Of a DNA stretch of 64,000 nt, positions 58,801 to 61,990 are shown piece after piece. The notes below the pieces were generated by a model. That model was given only the letters and a program-made list of their open reading frames with translations. It did no database searches and had not been told where the DNA came from. The number at the start of each line of letters is the position of its first letter. The first letter of the stretch is position 1. The stretch comes from Fasciolopsis buskii (taxonomy: Eukaryota; Platyhelminthes; Trematoda; Plagiorchiida; Fasciolidae): positions 112,821 to 176,820 of the forward strand of contig LUCM01004919.1 in NCBI GenBank assembly GCA_008360955.1. The letters run 5' to 3'. The position numbers and the translations under genes were made by a program.

Positions 58801-60587
58801 GTACGAGAAAATCAGCCTTAGCAAAAGAAGATCCGGAATGCCTGAAAGTCAATTAACAGATCGCAACAACACGAACGGCCGTTTAGAAAGAGTTGGAGGC
58901 AATCTAAGGCCGTCCCAGATTCTCTGAATACCATCTGGCACAGCGATAACCCACAAACTGGACTCCAGTTTGGACTGATCCGCTTCGGGCCACGGATTTT
59001 AAGTGTTAGGTTAACCGAGACACGTGGCAAGGAAATGTTTTTTAGACAAAGCCGTAGCTTGTTGATTAGAACAGGCTTTAGAAAAAATCAAAATCAACAT
59101 CTACTACGACGGCCACCAACAAAAGCAAATGCAGCAAAAACTGGAAACTGTTGTATGCTTTCAACATTAGAATCGAAAGCAGATCACTGTAGTGAGTAAA
59201 CGAAATTCTGCAGTTCTCGAGGTGAAAGAATTGATTTTCTTGTATAAAGACGGTTGATAGGAATGAAGGTGAAAATAACTCGACTGAAGAACCAAATTTA
59301 CGCTTTTATGATGGCACGCCTAAATCAAAAGGATATCAGGTGGCATGTTCTCAGAATTTCTTTCTGGTGGAGCCACACTTCCTATTGAATTCCTACCTTG
59401 CTTGGACGGAGCAAAAAGATGGTGGCGGCTTCTGTGGCCTCCTGTGGAGCGAGAGTAAACACTTCACAATGTCCAGTACCCTGAGCTTCATTTGGATCCA
59501 CACCAAGATAGCGGCCGGTAGTCACATGGCGTAATCGAACTTCGCTGTCCCAAGAGAAGAACCCGGCGCTCCATTTAGTCTTCTTGTGTTCAATTCGCCA
59601 CAATGATCGCGCACTTGTGGACACTGCCCCAATCTCATACATGACTGGTTGCCGTATCCTGGAAGGGTAAATTATAACCGTAAAATTCCAGTACACCCAT
59701 CATAGGAAAACATGCAGTCTGTAACCAGCAATCTACTTTTCTTTTAAACGGAATGATTTAAGAGCACAAAAAGCCGAGTATTACATGAAATTGGAAGTCT
59801 TATTCCAGTCTTTATACCCAGAATTTGTCGTGGTGGGCTGAAAGGGCACCGATGACTTAGTTAACGTAAATATACTTTCCATTTCAAATCCTTAAATAAT
59901 CGGAGATTTTATTCATAGTGATCAACTTTATTCGAAAAGTCAGCCATTATCTTCGACGAGATTTGTATCTGCCCGTTGGTGCCATCAGCAATTTCCTATC
60001 ATGTATGCTAAATCAGCCTGGCTAGGAATCTCGAATCATCATATACGAATCAAACTAGCTGCCCACCAAAGTTGCACAGAACAGCGCATCAAATACAGTG
60101 AACTTTCATGTGTTCTTGCCTTCAGTCAACATCTGGAATCGTGGAAACGGTTGGTTATGAAATGAAATAAGGTCTCATGTGATGGCATGTGTTGAGTAGG
60201 GACAAACACTAGGCTTATGACTGCTGAGACTTTTCGTTAAGGTTAGATGAGGTGACATAATCAGTACGCGTTACTGGTATTTACAGAAAAAAAGATGACC
60301 GAACTGATTTATCTAGCTTTTTCATTCAACACGTCAAGAACGACTTAAAGAGGAAAACGTGCAGTTCTGGTTTACCATCACTCACCCCACAGGAGCATCT
60401 GCGTGTGCAGCGTTTGCATTCACATTGGCGGCGCTCAATCGGGGCACTGTATTTGGTGGACTACCGGGAGAAACACCATTGAGAGGTGAGCTCATGATTG
60501 CATTCACATCCTCCGAATCCGGAGCACTCACTGTGAAACATTCATCGCCATGAAGTAAACGAACTACATCTCCACCAAACACCATAT
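4717..60587 (-). CDS. RYR: Ryanodine receptor, internal 34 exons (partial gene)
   Basis: Intracellular calcium-release channel of the endoplasmic/sarcoplasmic reticulum. Exons in transcription order: 60386-60587, 59397-59658, 58001-58534, 57513-57881, 50596-50766, 48928-49299, 43745-44017, 42494-42598, 41510-41697, 40776-40935, 37789-37862, 36827-36909, 36601-36685, 36305-36425, 33744-33840, 32995-33072, 27500-27623, 26445-26552, 25057-25167, 23779-23899, 18482-18608, 17793-18154, 16571-16891, 16258-16440, 15821-16000, 14507-14685, 14023-14144, 12625-12904, 11924-12166, 9805-9923, 8359-8513, 8009-8269, 5728-6136, 4717-4841. Together they give 6,704 nt, with all 33 junctions phase-compatible and no stop codon. 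Domain order is MIR, RIH, SPRY1, RyR repeats 1-2, SPRY2, SPRY3, solenoid, which is diagnostic for RyR and excludes the IP3 receptor (no SPRY domains). Start codon and pore are not in the exons found. Introns range from 131 nt to 6.7 kb. Function is inferred from the family; the reading frame is directly visible. Confidence 0.96.
4842..5727. other. RyR intron 33, nothing recognised
   Basis: AT-rich intron between exons 33 and 34; no coding or repeat signal seen. Confidence 0.6.
5728..6136 (-). CDS. RYR: RyR exon 33: solenoid
   Basis: [15 protein letters not shown] matches [30 protein letters not shown] matches the region of RLMSLLEKVRLVKK. Its middle is divergent. The acceptor is CCGCAG, about 20 nt after the pyrimidine tract; the open frame extends further upstream without support. 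Donor A|GTGAGC. Confidence 0.85.
6670..7150 (+). mobile_element. RTE-like reverse transcriptase fragment (copy B)
   Basis: [19 protein letters not shown] block (visible as [20 protein letters not shown]), then [38 protein letters not shown], and the catalytic-type SEYADDD at about 7,055-7,075. RT order is kept but the frame changes at about 6,940 and the fragment ends soon after the YADD motif. Lies in RyR intron 32, antisense to the gene. Confidence 0.8.
7372..7442 (+). mobile_element. tRNA-like sequence, probably SINE head
   Basis: TAGCTCAGCTGATAGA resembles an A box and GGGTTTGAGTGCC a decayed B box, about 40 nt apart. No clear acceptor stem was found, so a functional tRNA gene is unlikely. 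Confidence 0.3.
8009..8269 (-). CDS. RYR: RyR exon 32: solenoid
   Basis: [20 protein letters not shown] then [11 protein letters not shown] matches the RyR segment [27 protein letters not shown]. It contains a short acidic run ([10 protein letters not shown]). Acceptor TTAG, donor AAG|GTACGT. Confidence 0.97.
8359..8513 (-). CDS. RYR: RyR exon 31: solenoid
   Basis: [20 protein letters not shown] then [13 protein letters not shown] matches [33 protein letters not shown]. Acceptor ATTCAG, donor TCA|GTATGT. Confidence 0.97.
9541..9690 (+). mobile_element. tRNA-derived SINE
   Basis: 72-nt tRNA-like head (9,541-9,612): GGCGGTG at the 5' end can pair with CACTGCC at the 3' end (one G-T pair), an A-box-like TGGCCAAGCGG and a B-box GAGTTCGAGTCC. 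A non-tRNA body follows, ending CCCTTCCTGAATAAATGATG, homologous to the piece at 1,396-1,505. The shared tail argues for a SINE rather than a free tRNA gene. Lies in RyR intron 30. Confidence 0.6.
9805..9923 (-). CDS. RYR: RyR exon 30: solenoid
   Basis: [17 protein letters not shown] then LLAILEPQ matches [29 protein letters not shown]. Acceptor TTCACAG, donor G|GTAAAT. The long Glu-rich run that follows here in vertebrate RyR1 is absent. Confidence 0.94.
9924..11923. other. RyR intron 29, no recognised content
   Basis: 2.0 kb between exons 29 and 30. Several ORFs of 60-100 codons occur (for example 10,578-10,883 minus) but show no known motif. Confidence 0.5.
11924..12166 (-). CDS. RYR: RyR exon 29: solenoid
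   Basis: [20 protein letters not shown] and [14 protein letters not shown] correspond to [21 protein letters not shown] and ARDPVGGSVEFQFV. Phase 2 at both ends. Confidence 0.95.
12625..12904 (-). CDS. RYR: RyR exon 28: solenoid with acidic stretch
   Basis: [20 protein letters not shown] matches [32 protein letters not shown] matches SEYIVPLTPET. An acidic run ([14 protein letters not shown]) follows. Acceptor TTCAG, donor AT|GTAAGT. Confidence 0.97.
13236..13320 (-). mobile_element. RTE 3'-end fragment
   Basis: The stretch CAGTTCAGTTCA...AACTTTGCACCAA..TGCTCT..CTTTGGTTGCC is the reverse complement of the 3' end of the RTE copy at 23,205-23,290. A short, 5'-truncated remnant in RyR intron 27. 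Confidence 0.5.
13321..14022. other. RyR intron 27 remainder
   Basis: A plus-strand 84-codon ORF (13,397-13,651) is open but has no recognisable motif and no sign of a gene structure around it. Nothing else seen. Confidence 0.4.
14023..14144 (-). CDS. RYR: RyR exon 27: solenoid
   Basis: [20 protein letters not shown] then [11 protein letters not shown] is a close match to [20 protein letters not shown] and HVDQAQLLHAL. Phase 2 to phase 1. Confidence 0.97.
14507..14685 (-). CDS. RYR: RyR exon 26: junctional solenoid start
   Basis: [20 protein letters not shown] corresponds to SWSRMPNHFLQVETRR, and [12 protein letters not shown] to DILELSERLDLQR. Ends with two bases of a split Arg codon before GTGGGT. 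Confidence 0.9.
14686..15820. other. RyR intron 25
   Basis: No gene recognised. A short CA/TA microsatellite lies at about 15,465-15,510. Confidence 0.5.
15821..16000 (-). CDS. RYR: RyR exon 25: SPRY3 end
   Basis: [20 protein letters not shown] then INFEF matches [36 protein letters not shown] continues toward the PPRLEMQML segment. Acceptor TCCAG, donor CAA|GTAAGT. Confidence 0.96.
16258..16440 (-). CDS. RYR: RyR exon 24: SPRY3 core
   Basis: [20 protein letters not shown] then RDTGIRFQ corresponds to [27 protein letters not shown]. Donor CAA|GTAAGC; phase 0 at both ends. Confidence 0.93.
16571..16891 (-). CDS. RYR: RyR exon 23: SPRY3 start
   Basis: [20 protein letters not shown] then [10 protein letters not shown] matches the strand pattern [30 protein letters not shown] that opens SPRY3. 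Acceptor AATAG, donor AAG|GTGAGA, 107 codons in phase 0. Confidence 0.92.
16892..17792. other. RyR intron 22, nothing recognised
   Basis: AT-rich, no coding or repeat signal identified. Confidence 0.55.
17793..18154 (-). CDS. RYR: RyR exon 22: Gly/Ser/Pro-rich linker
   Basis: 120 codons of low-complexity sequence (Gly, Ser, Ala, Pro, Gln) ending GQDDLDGLV, lying between the basic linker and SPRY3, a position that varies in length between RyRs. The open frame, CCACAG acceptor, GTG|GTAAGT donor and phase agreement with both neighbours support it; no residue-level homology is claimed. Confidence 0.78.
18482..18608 (-). CDS. RYR: RyR exon 21: basic linker before SPRY3
   Basis: [17 protein letters not shown] corresponds to the Lys-rich segment NKKRGFLFKAKK of vertebrate RyR1. 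The start is set at 18608 (TTCTACAG acceptor) because only this site gives phase 0 after exon 20; an alternative acceptor at 18656 is out of phase. Ends G|GTCAGT, a weaker donor. Confidence 0.8.
18609..19479. other. RyR intron 20, left part, nothing recognised
   Basis: No family-level signal. An alternative splice acceptor at 18,656 is present but out of phase with exon 20. Confidence 0.5.
19480..19650 (+). mobile_element. Penelope-like element 3'-end fragment
   Basis: Aligns by eye with 39,405-39,560 (shared ACTGTGCGCTCAAAA, CCCAATG.AAACCCTAGACCAC and GTTCATCTGTTT). That places it in the terminal part of the Penelope-like family represented at 38.8-39.56 kb. Diverged and non-coding. Confidence 0.6.
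19740..20564 (+). mobile_element. RTE-like endonuclease part (copy C, 5' portion)
   Basis: Pieces of an apurinic-type endonuclease in alternating frames: [15 protein letters not shown] (the GDLN motif), [18 protein letters not shown], then [14 protein letters not shown] (the SDH motif). Several frameshifts. It continues after the CR1-like insertion at 21,250. Lies in RyR intron 20, antisense to RyR. Confidence 0.75.
20385..20563 (+). repeat. Direct repeat, left copy (about 175 bp)
   Basis: Nearly identical to 21,250-21,424: both share CCCAGCACTCAGCAGCAACC, then CCTAAAGGTCATAAACGATG, and end in GCAACTTGCGATGA. Flanks the CR1-like fragment. Confidence 0.85.
20565..21110 (-). mobile_element. 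CR1/Jockey-like reverse transcriptase fragment
   Basis: Minus-strand order: [98 protein letters not shown]. These are consecutive RT motifs (PVYKKG..NYRPIS, GVPQGSVLGPLLF) of the CR1/Jockey group. The homology stops before the YADD-type motif, at the edge of the flanking duplication. Broken by stops. Confidence 0.85.
21250..21424 (+). repeat. Direct repeat, right copy (about 175 bp)
   Basis: Partner of 20,385-20,563. A handful of substitutions separate the copies. After this copy the RTE element resumes on the plus strand. Confidence 0.85.
21425..23290 (+). mobile_element. RTE-like linker, RT and 3' end (copy C, 3' portion)
   Basis: Plus-strand pieces in changing frames: [64 protein letters not shown] (a YADD-type site read as YAED), [30 protein letters not shown]. 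The 3' UTR ends near 23,290 (GGTGCAAAG...GCGGGACTGAACTG). With 19,740-20,564 it makes one RTE copy split by the CR1-like insert. The RT active-site change and multiple stops show it is dead. Confidence 0.85.
23779..23899 (-). CDS. RYR: RyR exon 20: variable charged linker
   Basis: [20 protein letters not shown] lies where insect RyRs carry a charged helical linker after FLRLSLP. Sequence conservation is weak, so the call rests on position, a strong acceptor (GAATTGCAG), donor CAT|GTAAGC, and the fact that it converts phase 2 of exon 19 into phase 0 of exon 21. Confidence 0.78.
23900..25056. other. RyR intron 19, nothing recognised
   Basis: No known family. Two short ORFs of about 65 codons lack motifs. 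Confidence 0.5.
25057..25167 (-). CDS. RYR: RyR exon 19: conserved FLRLSL segment
   Basis: [10 protein letters not shown] then [16 protein letters not shown] corresponds to TPPCLRLTHRT...LFLRLSLPVQF of RyRs. Acceptor TTTTTTAG, donor AA|GTAAGA. A plus-strand ORF across this exon looks like a secreted mini-protein but is its shadow. Confidence 0.9.
25168..26444. other. RyR intron 18, nothing firmly recognised
   Basis: Around 25,615-25,720 there are faint words resembling RTE RT sequence (FGKVCP-like), too weak to call. Nothing else. Confidence 0.4.
26445..26552 (-). CDS. RYR: RyR exon 18: post-SPRY2 segment
   Basis: [16 protein letters not shown] and [12 protein letters not shown] correspond to INMQRPVTTWFSKSLPQFE..HPHYEVSRVDG. 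Leading A completes the split Val codon; ends GC|GTAAGT. The reading frame is short and lies inside a misleading antisense ORF. Confidence 0.92.
26553..29919. other. Intron sequence around RyR exon 17
   Basis: Apart from exon 17 (27,500-27,623) no gene or repeat family was recognised in these 3.4 kb. ORFs such as 28,799-29,089 plus and 29,520-29,780 minus show no motif. Confidence 0.4.
27500..27623 (-). CDS. RYR: RyR exon 17: SPRY2 end
   Basis: [19 protein letters not shown] and [16 protein letters not shown] match GFLPVCSLGPGQVGHLNLG and SLRFFAICGLQEGFEP. Acceptor GTCAG, donor GT|GTAAGT, leaving phase 2. Confidence 0.95.
29920..30345 (-). mobile_element. RTE-like RT C-terminal fragment (copy D)
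   Basis: [40 protein letters not shown] and [20 protein letters not shown] on the minus strand are the C-terminal block after the YGCETW motif in RTE elements. It is followed by RRGGQDMTS and a decayed remainder. Same orientation as the endonuclease/linker piece at 30,955-32,348, so both may derive from one insertion with the RT middle lost. Confidence 0.85.
30446..30842 (+). mobile_element. Penelope-like element GIY-YIG endonuclease fragment
   Basis: [39 protein letters not shown] and [12 protein letters not shown] form the GIY-YIG nuclease start, with the CxxC and HxH residues typical of Penelope-like elements. After one frameshift at about 30,690, [28 protein letters not shown] and [10 protein letters not shown] complete the domain up to a stop at 30,842. 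No RT was found next to it; it sits between two minus-strand RTE pieces. Confidence 0.85.
30955..32348 (-). mobile_element. RTE-like endonuclease and linker (copy D, 5' portion)
   Basis: From high to low coordinate: [77 protein letters not shown] (endonuclease motifs). Then the linker between endonuclease and RT, including [20 protein letters not shown] and [16 protein letters not shown]. The last part (30,949-31,293) is one open 114-codon stretch that could be mistaken for a gene. Lies in RyR intron 16. Confidence 0.8.
32380..32442 (+). mobile_element. Inverted 5' piece of an RTE endonuclease ORF
   Basis: Plus-strand [20 protein letters not shown] is the usual opening of this endonuclease family (INVRTLN...GQ..AL). 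The continuation [11 protein letters not shown] is on the opposite strand starting at 32,348. The two halves meet head to head. Confidence 0.6.
32995..33072 (-). CDS. RYR: RyR exon 16: SPRY2
   Basis: [20 protein letters not shown] followed by IKIGG matches [27 protein letters not shown]. A 78-nt exon with phase 1 at both ends; the following 5.4-kb intron holds a mosaic of RTE and Penelope-like pieces. Confidence 0.95.
33744..33840 (-). CDS. RYR: RyR exon 15: SPRY2
   Basis: [20 protein letters not shown] followed by [11 protein letters not shown] matches [31 protein letters not shown]. Ends with one base before GTATGT (phase 1). Confidence 0.96.
33841..36304. other. RyR intron 14, mostly unassigned
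   Basis: 2.5 kb with no coding exon recognised. A palindromic TTTTACACC..GGTGTAAAA at 35,015-35,038 recurs in similar form at 45,443-45,463. GAGGGTAACCCCGACGAACA (35,215-35,234) has a weak counterpart near 48,588. Possibly old CR1-like 5' sequence; not proven. Confidence 0.35.
36305..36425 (-). CDS. RYR: RyR exon 14: SPRY2
   Basis: [20 protein letters not shown] and [10 protein letters not shown] correspond to [20 protein letters not shown] and DELAYVFNGH of vertebrate SPRY2. Acceptor TTCCAG, donor CAG|GTAGAT. Confidence 0.95.
36601..36685 (-). CDS. RYR: RyR exon 13: SPRY2 entry
   Basis: [15 protein letters not shown] leads into SPRY2 (family RIFRAEKSYTVQSGRWYFE). Acceptor CCGTAG; donor TG|GTAAGT splits the Trp codon of the KWYYEVE motif completed in the next exon. 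Confidence 0.88.
36719..36763 (+). repeat. TA / GTA microsatellite
   Basis: Alternating TA run followed by (AGT)n repeats in RyR intron 12, about 45 bp. Confidence 0.85.
36827..36909 (-). CDS. RYR: RyR exon 12: RyR repeat 2 end
   Basis: [18 protein letters not shown] matches family LCQAVRTLLGYGYNIE. Starts with the third base of the split Arg codon; ends phase 1 before GTAAGG, after a Ser/Asp-rich turn. Confidence 0.92.
36910..37788. other. RyR intron 11, nothing recognised
   Basis: No motif-bearing ORF or repeat family identified. Confidence 0.5.
37789..37862 (-). CDS. RYR: RyR exon 11: RyR repeat 2
   Basis: Short 74-nt exon coding [19 protein letters not shown] (family NPRLVPYRLLDEATKRSNR). 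Acceptor TGTAG, donor CG|GTAAGT, leaving phase 2. Confidence 0.93.
37863..38617. other. RyR intron 10, right-hand part, unassigned
   Basis: Between exon 11 and the inverted arm of the Penelope-like element no recognised sequence is present. Confidence 0.45.
38618..38789 (-). repeat. Inverted copy of Penelope-like 3' end (left arm)
   Basis: The reverse complement of this stretch aligns over about 170 nt with 39,335-39,503, sharing GGACCCTGTA.., CGTCAGGGGTCAACAG, CTGCAGAGG.TGTCGCGATCC and TCAACTCCCCTGGT. It is thus the terminal part of the adjacent element in opposite orientation. Confidence 0.85.
38813..39560 (+). mobile_element. Penelope-like element: RT end plus GIY-YIG nuclease
   Basis: [20 protein letters not shown] and [20 protein letters not shown] (end of RT), then [30 protein letters not shown] and [20 protein letters not shown] (linker). 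After a frameshift, [20 protein letters not shown] (GIY-YIG core with SCG/YTGRT), and finally [20 protein letters not shown]. 5'-truncated, at least two frameshifts, one internal stop. Right arm of the inverted repeat is 39,335-39,503. In RyR intron 10, antisense. Confidence 0.88.
39561..40775. other. Unassigned, partly GC-richer stretch in RyR intron 10
   Basis: 39,570-40,230 is visibly GC-richer than neighbouring intron sequence and carries a 94-codon plus-strand ORF (39,966-40,250) of unknown type. It may be further repeat sequence downstream of the Penelope-like copy; no family assigned. Confidence 0.35.
40776..40935 (-). CDS. RYR: RyR exon 10: RyR repeat 2
   Basis: [34 protein letters not shown] and LGWTYG are nearly identical to the second repeat of vertebrate RyRs (NGYKPAPLDLSHVRL, LAENGHNVWARDRV). 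The leading C completes the split codon; donor GAA|GTGAGT. Confidence 0.97.
41510..41697 (-). CDS. RYR: RyR exon 9: RyR repeat 1, second half
   Basis: [19 protein letters not shown] and [16 protein letters not shown] match family RDDNKRLHPCLVDFHSLP and TLKTLLALGCHVG. Ends with two bases of a split Ser codon before GTATGT (phase 2). Confidence 0.94.
42494..42598 (-). CDS. RYR: RyR exon 8: RyR repeat 1
   Basis: [16 protein letters not shown] and IDQGWKYGE match the repeat signature RIREKLAENIHELW..RIEQGWTYG. Acceptor CTCAG, donor GAG|GTGAGT, 35 codons in phase 0. Confidence 0.95.
42599..43744. other. RyR intron 7
   Basis: No recognised repeat. A 56-codon plus-strand ORF (43,102-43,272) and its opposite-strand ORF are open; neither has a family motif. 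Confidence 0.4.
43745..44017 (-). CDS. RYR: RyR exon 7: SPRY1 end, entry to RyR repeat 1
   Basis: [20 protein letters not shown] continues SPRY1 (family FNLDGLFFPVVSFS). HGPPPGYAP and RLRLEPV are the conserved linker before the first RyR repeat. The donor CAT|GTAGGT is chosen because it joins in frame to [10 protein letters not shown] of the next exon. Confidence 0.9.
44018..45590. other. RyR intron 6, right part; possible 5' region of CR1-like element
   Basis: From about 44,930 a series of plus-strand open stretches (86 codons at 44,932-45,192) precedes the CR1-like endonuclease and could be the remains of its first ORF; this is a guess from position only. A palindromic TTTTACACTT..AAGTGTAAAA lies at 45,443-45,463. 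Confidence 0.35.
45600..48548 (+). mobile_element. CR1/Jockey-like non-LTR retrotransposon, decayed
   Basis: Order along the plus strand: endonuclease start with [20 protein letters not shown] and [20 protein letters not shown] (endonuclease GDFN motif, about 46,275-46,300); linker; RT with [79 protein letters not shown] (YADD at about 47,690) and [20 protein letters not shown]. The 3' UTR ends in an (AATAC)-like tail at 48,530-48,548. Multiple frameshifts and stops. In RyR intron 6, antisense to RyR. Confidence 0.88.
46107..46152. repeat. Perfect 21-bp inverted repeat with 4-nt loop
   Basis: Left arm 46,107-46,127 starting AAACCTAGGATGGCACTGTC, loop CGTA (46,128-46,131), right arm 46,132-46,152, exact complement. 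Lies between endonuclease parts of the CR1-like element. Confidence 0.95.
48928..49299 (-). CDS. RYR: RyR exon 6: SPRY1 domain core
   Basis: [45 protein letters not shown] and [15 protein letters not shown] are the successive beta-strands of SPRY1, as in KWYFEVMVDE, LRVGWALTEGY and GDDLYSYGFDG of vertebrates. Carries a Gly-rich turn before GDDLFSY. Acceptor AAAG, donor CAG|GTAATT. Confidence 0.96.
49300..50595. other. RyR intron 5, nothing recognised
   Basis: Two overlapping opposite ORFs at 49,480-49,815 and 49,556-49,777 have no known motif. No repeat identified. Confidence 0.45.
50596..50766 (-). CDS. RYR: RyR exon 5: RIH end, SPRY1 entry
   Basis: [32 protein letters not shown] and RPNIFVG align with the vertebrate segment VLDVLCSLCVC...LLLQT...RPNIFVG that leads into the first SPRY domain. 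Acceptor TTCAG, donor GAA|GTGAGT, phase 0 at both ends. Confidence 0.95.
51245..51500 (+). mobile_element. Outer RTE copy, left half
   Basis: Plus-strand match to 305-570 of copy A: GACGTTGTGTGCC, TCGAGTCTGC, CTCGAGATCGGTAGCTCGGT, TTAAAGTGCAAAGTGCTGTT and CTTGGTAGCTGCGTGTCGAA. It stops at AACGATGG (51,493-51,500), where the minus-strand element begins. Confidence 0.9.
51501..55404 (-). mobile_element. Near full-length RTE-like element, inserted (inner copy)
   Basis: Read from 55,404 downward: 5' UTR; endonuclease start [11 protein letters not shown] (about 54,840-54,880) and decayed endonuclease; linker; RT with [39 protein letters not shown] and [10 protein letters not shown] (53,170-52,860); C-terminal block [24 protein letters not shown]-like, WVTCC.RM-type and [17 protein letters not shown] (51,710-51,770). 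The 3' UTR ends in a GGTGATG tail at 51,501. About 3.9 kb, full of frameshifts and stops. Same family as copy A. Lies in RyR intron 4, same strand as RyR. Confidence 0.88.
55405..55745 (+). mobile_element. Outer RTE copy, right half with internal deletion
   Basis: Resumes at AACGATGGTAGCTCGGG and matches copy A 562-795 ([20 protein letters not shown] region; frame [20 protein letters not shown]). It then jumps at about 55,637 to the equivalent of copy A 1,278-1,395 (GGATATTCACTCTTTTTATA...), ending in a (GAT)n tail at 55,728-55,745. About 480 bp of the RT C-terminus is missing. Confidence 0.9.
55746..57512. other. RyR intron 4, right part
   Basis: Mostly unrecognised AT-rich sequence. 56,740-56,800 (GTTTTGGTTGTTGCTTCGCAGCACCAAC) resembles the reverse complement of the RTE 3' end at 23,220-23,270. 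The 123-codon ORF at 56,889-57,260 is AT-rich and motif-free. Confidence 0.45.
57513..57881 (-). CDS. RYR: RyR exon 4: RIH domain
   Basis: Starts [15 protein letters not shown] (vertebrate QEEGMLSMVLNCIDRL). [24 protein letters not shown] and [19 protein letters not shown] follow in the family order. Acceptor TATAG, donor CGG|GTAAGG, phase 0 at both ends. The following intron (6.7 kb) is the largest in the window and holds the nested RTE elements. Confidence 0.96.
58001..58534 (-). CDS. RYR: RyR exon 3: MIR end and start of RIH domain
   Basis: At 534 nt this is the longest exon seen. [20 protein letters not shown] and [18 protein letters not shown] match the end of the RyR MIR region. The second half, with [20 protein letters not shown] and [12 protein letters not shown], is the start of the RIH (RyR/IP3R homology) helical domain. 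Phase 0 at both ends; donor CAG|GTGAGC. Confidence 0.96.
58535..59396. other. RyR intron 2, nothing recognised
   Basis: No coding or repeat signal beyond short random ORFs. Confidence 0.55.
59397..59658 (-). CDS. RYR: RyR exon 2: MIR domain
   Basis: CCAG acceptor; donor AAG|GTAGGA. Contains ARSLWRIE and [14 protein letters not shown], the hallmark MIR segment of RyRs (vertebrate ARSLWRLE and VRHVTTGQYLAL). The leading G completes the split Gly codon of exon 1. Ends with FLLRPSK, phase 0. Confidence 0.95.
59659..60385. other. RyR intron 1, nothing recognised
   Basis: No motif-bearing ORF or repeat family seen. Confidence 0.55.
60386..60587 (-). CDS. RYR: RyR exon 1 of window: N-terminal domain B (MIR) start
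   Basis: Begins after CAG at 60588 with two bases of a split codon and ends before [23 protein letters not shown] matches the family motif GGHVLRLFHGH..ECLTIS (vertebrate RyR1 about residue 200). It is followed by an Asn/Ala/Ser/Pro-rich stretch of roughly 35-40 residues that vertebrate RyRs lack. Phase 1 entry means at least one more coding exon lies upstream; none was recognised up to 64,000. Confidence 0.85.
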
Positions 60588-61599
60588 CTGAAAATTAATC
60601 GGGGAAAGAGAACGCTATGGAGAACTGTACGAAAAAATGCTTAGCTTTCATTTTTAACCTTTTAATTCCCTTTTAAAGACACAACGAAGCATATTCTTTT
60701 CTAGATGGGGTTCATAGTCAGTTGAATGCTTCCAGTTGAGGAAGTTGGCCAAGGGCAACAGAATTCAAACTCGTGACTTTCAATATGAAGGACCACAATA
60801 TTCGCCGTTTAATCACCGCCTAGCCAAAGTCATATTTTGTGCAAAACGAGTGGCAAAACTCCAATTTAGCAGTTTTTGTTGTTATTTGGGTGGGATCTGA
60901 CGCCTTGCTACATAGATTAACAGGAGCAATAAAGTGGACAACTTTCAGCATTTCACATAGCATTAATAACCCCCGATCTAGAAGACAGCTCATAGATCAG
61001 ACAGATGATAACTCCTTATGAACCACGACATTAACACTGAGCCAAGTGTACAAAAATAATTGTCCACATTTCCTCACAAACAAACGACCACAATTTACAG
61101 GATATCATAGTGAAGCGCTAATTACTCTTCCGAATCATCCGTTTCGTTTCGGTTCTACTTCTATGGAAATAAACACCAATGACTTTAGTTGTTGATAGAC
61201 ATTCGATGAATAAACCCATGAATCTTCCATTTGTACGCAACTTTCTTCCAAGAACCAAAGCATCACGGGTGCCAAAGCAACCTGATTACGGTTTATCGGA
61301 CAAATGGGTTAACTTATAATAAAATGTGAATTTATGTGGTGGTATACCTTAAAGCACAGTAGTTAGATCAACGTTCTCTTGGGTCTATTTGTAATCTGGG
61401 CCAAGCCTCTAACGCCATCCTTCGTGCTTGTGAGACAAACATCAGTCCCAGTCAGCAAGCTAAACGTGAATGCAGTGGTTGGTGTTCTTAAAAGCACCGG
61501 TTTTGTCTTCACCTTGTTTCATACGACTATGCCTGACGAGCACTCCCAACTTCACTATAAACACTTTTGGATCCGGCCCCCAGTGAGCACTTTGCACAT
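60588..61599. other. Upstream RyR intron, nothing firmly recognised
   Basis: The RyR segment expected before exon 1 (vertebrate SSERYLHLS...LWNMNP) was searched for on the minus strand and not found. Confidence 0.45.
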
Positions 61600-61990
61600 C
61601 ACTGTTTTAAATTTTGGTGATAAAATAGCAATAGCATCCTCTGCACAACAACATTTCAGTGCGTTCTCATATTTCTACAGGATCCGCTTTTCGTTCCATA
61701 ACATCTAGAATCAATATCTGTAGGAACTTCACTATCCCATGTTAGCTCGAATTGTGACAATCGGTGGCCGAGTTTCAGCCGAATTCCTGAGCAACATACA
61801 ATAATGTGCTATGATTATTCCTCGATGAGTATTTTTTATTTTTTATGAGGTGTTGAGCGCATTTTTGTTTTGTTTATTTTGTTCCTATTTTCTTTTTACC
61901 CTCACATTTTTTGACTGAAATGCGACATTATTGGTTGTACGCGAAGGTCGATGCAATACAAAACAATACAATACGATACAACACAATATA
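61600..61990 (+). mobile_element. CR1-like element, 3'-end fragment
   Basis: Matches the end of the element at 48,230-48,548: shared TCTGCACAACAA, GATCC.CTTTTCG, GTTTCAGCCGA, ATAATGTGCT, ATTCCTCGATG, TTTTGACTGAAA, and an (AATAC)-like tail at 61,950-61,990. 5'-truncated. Confidence 0.8.
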
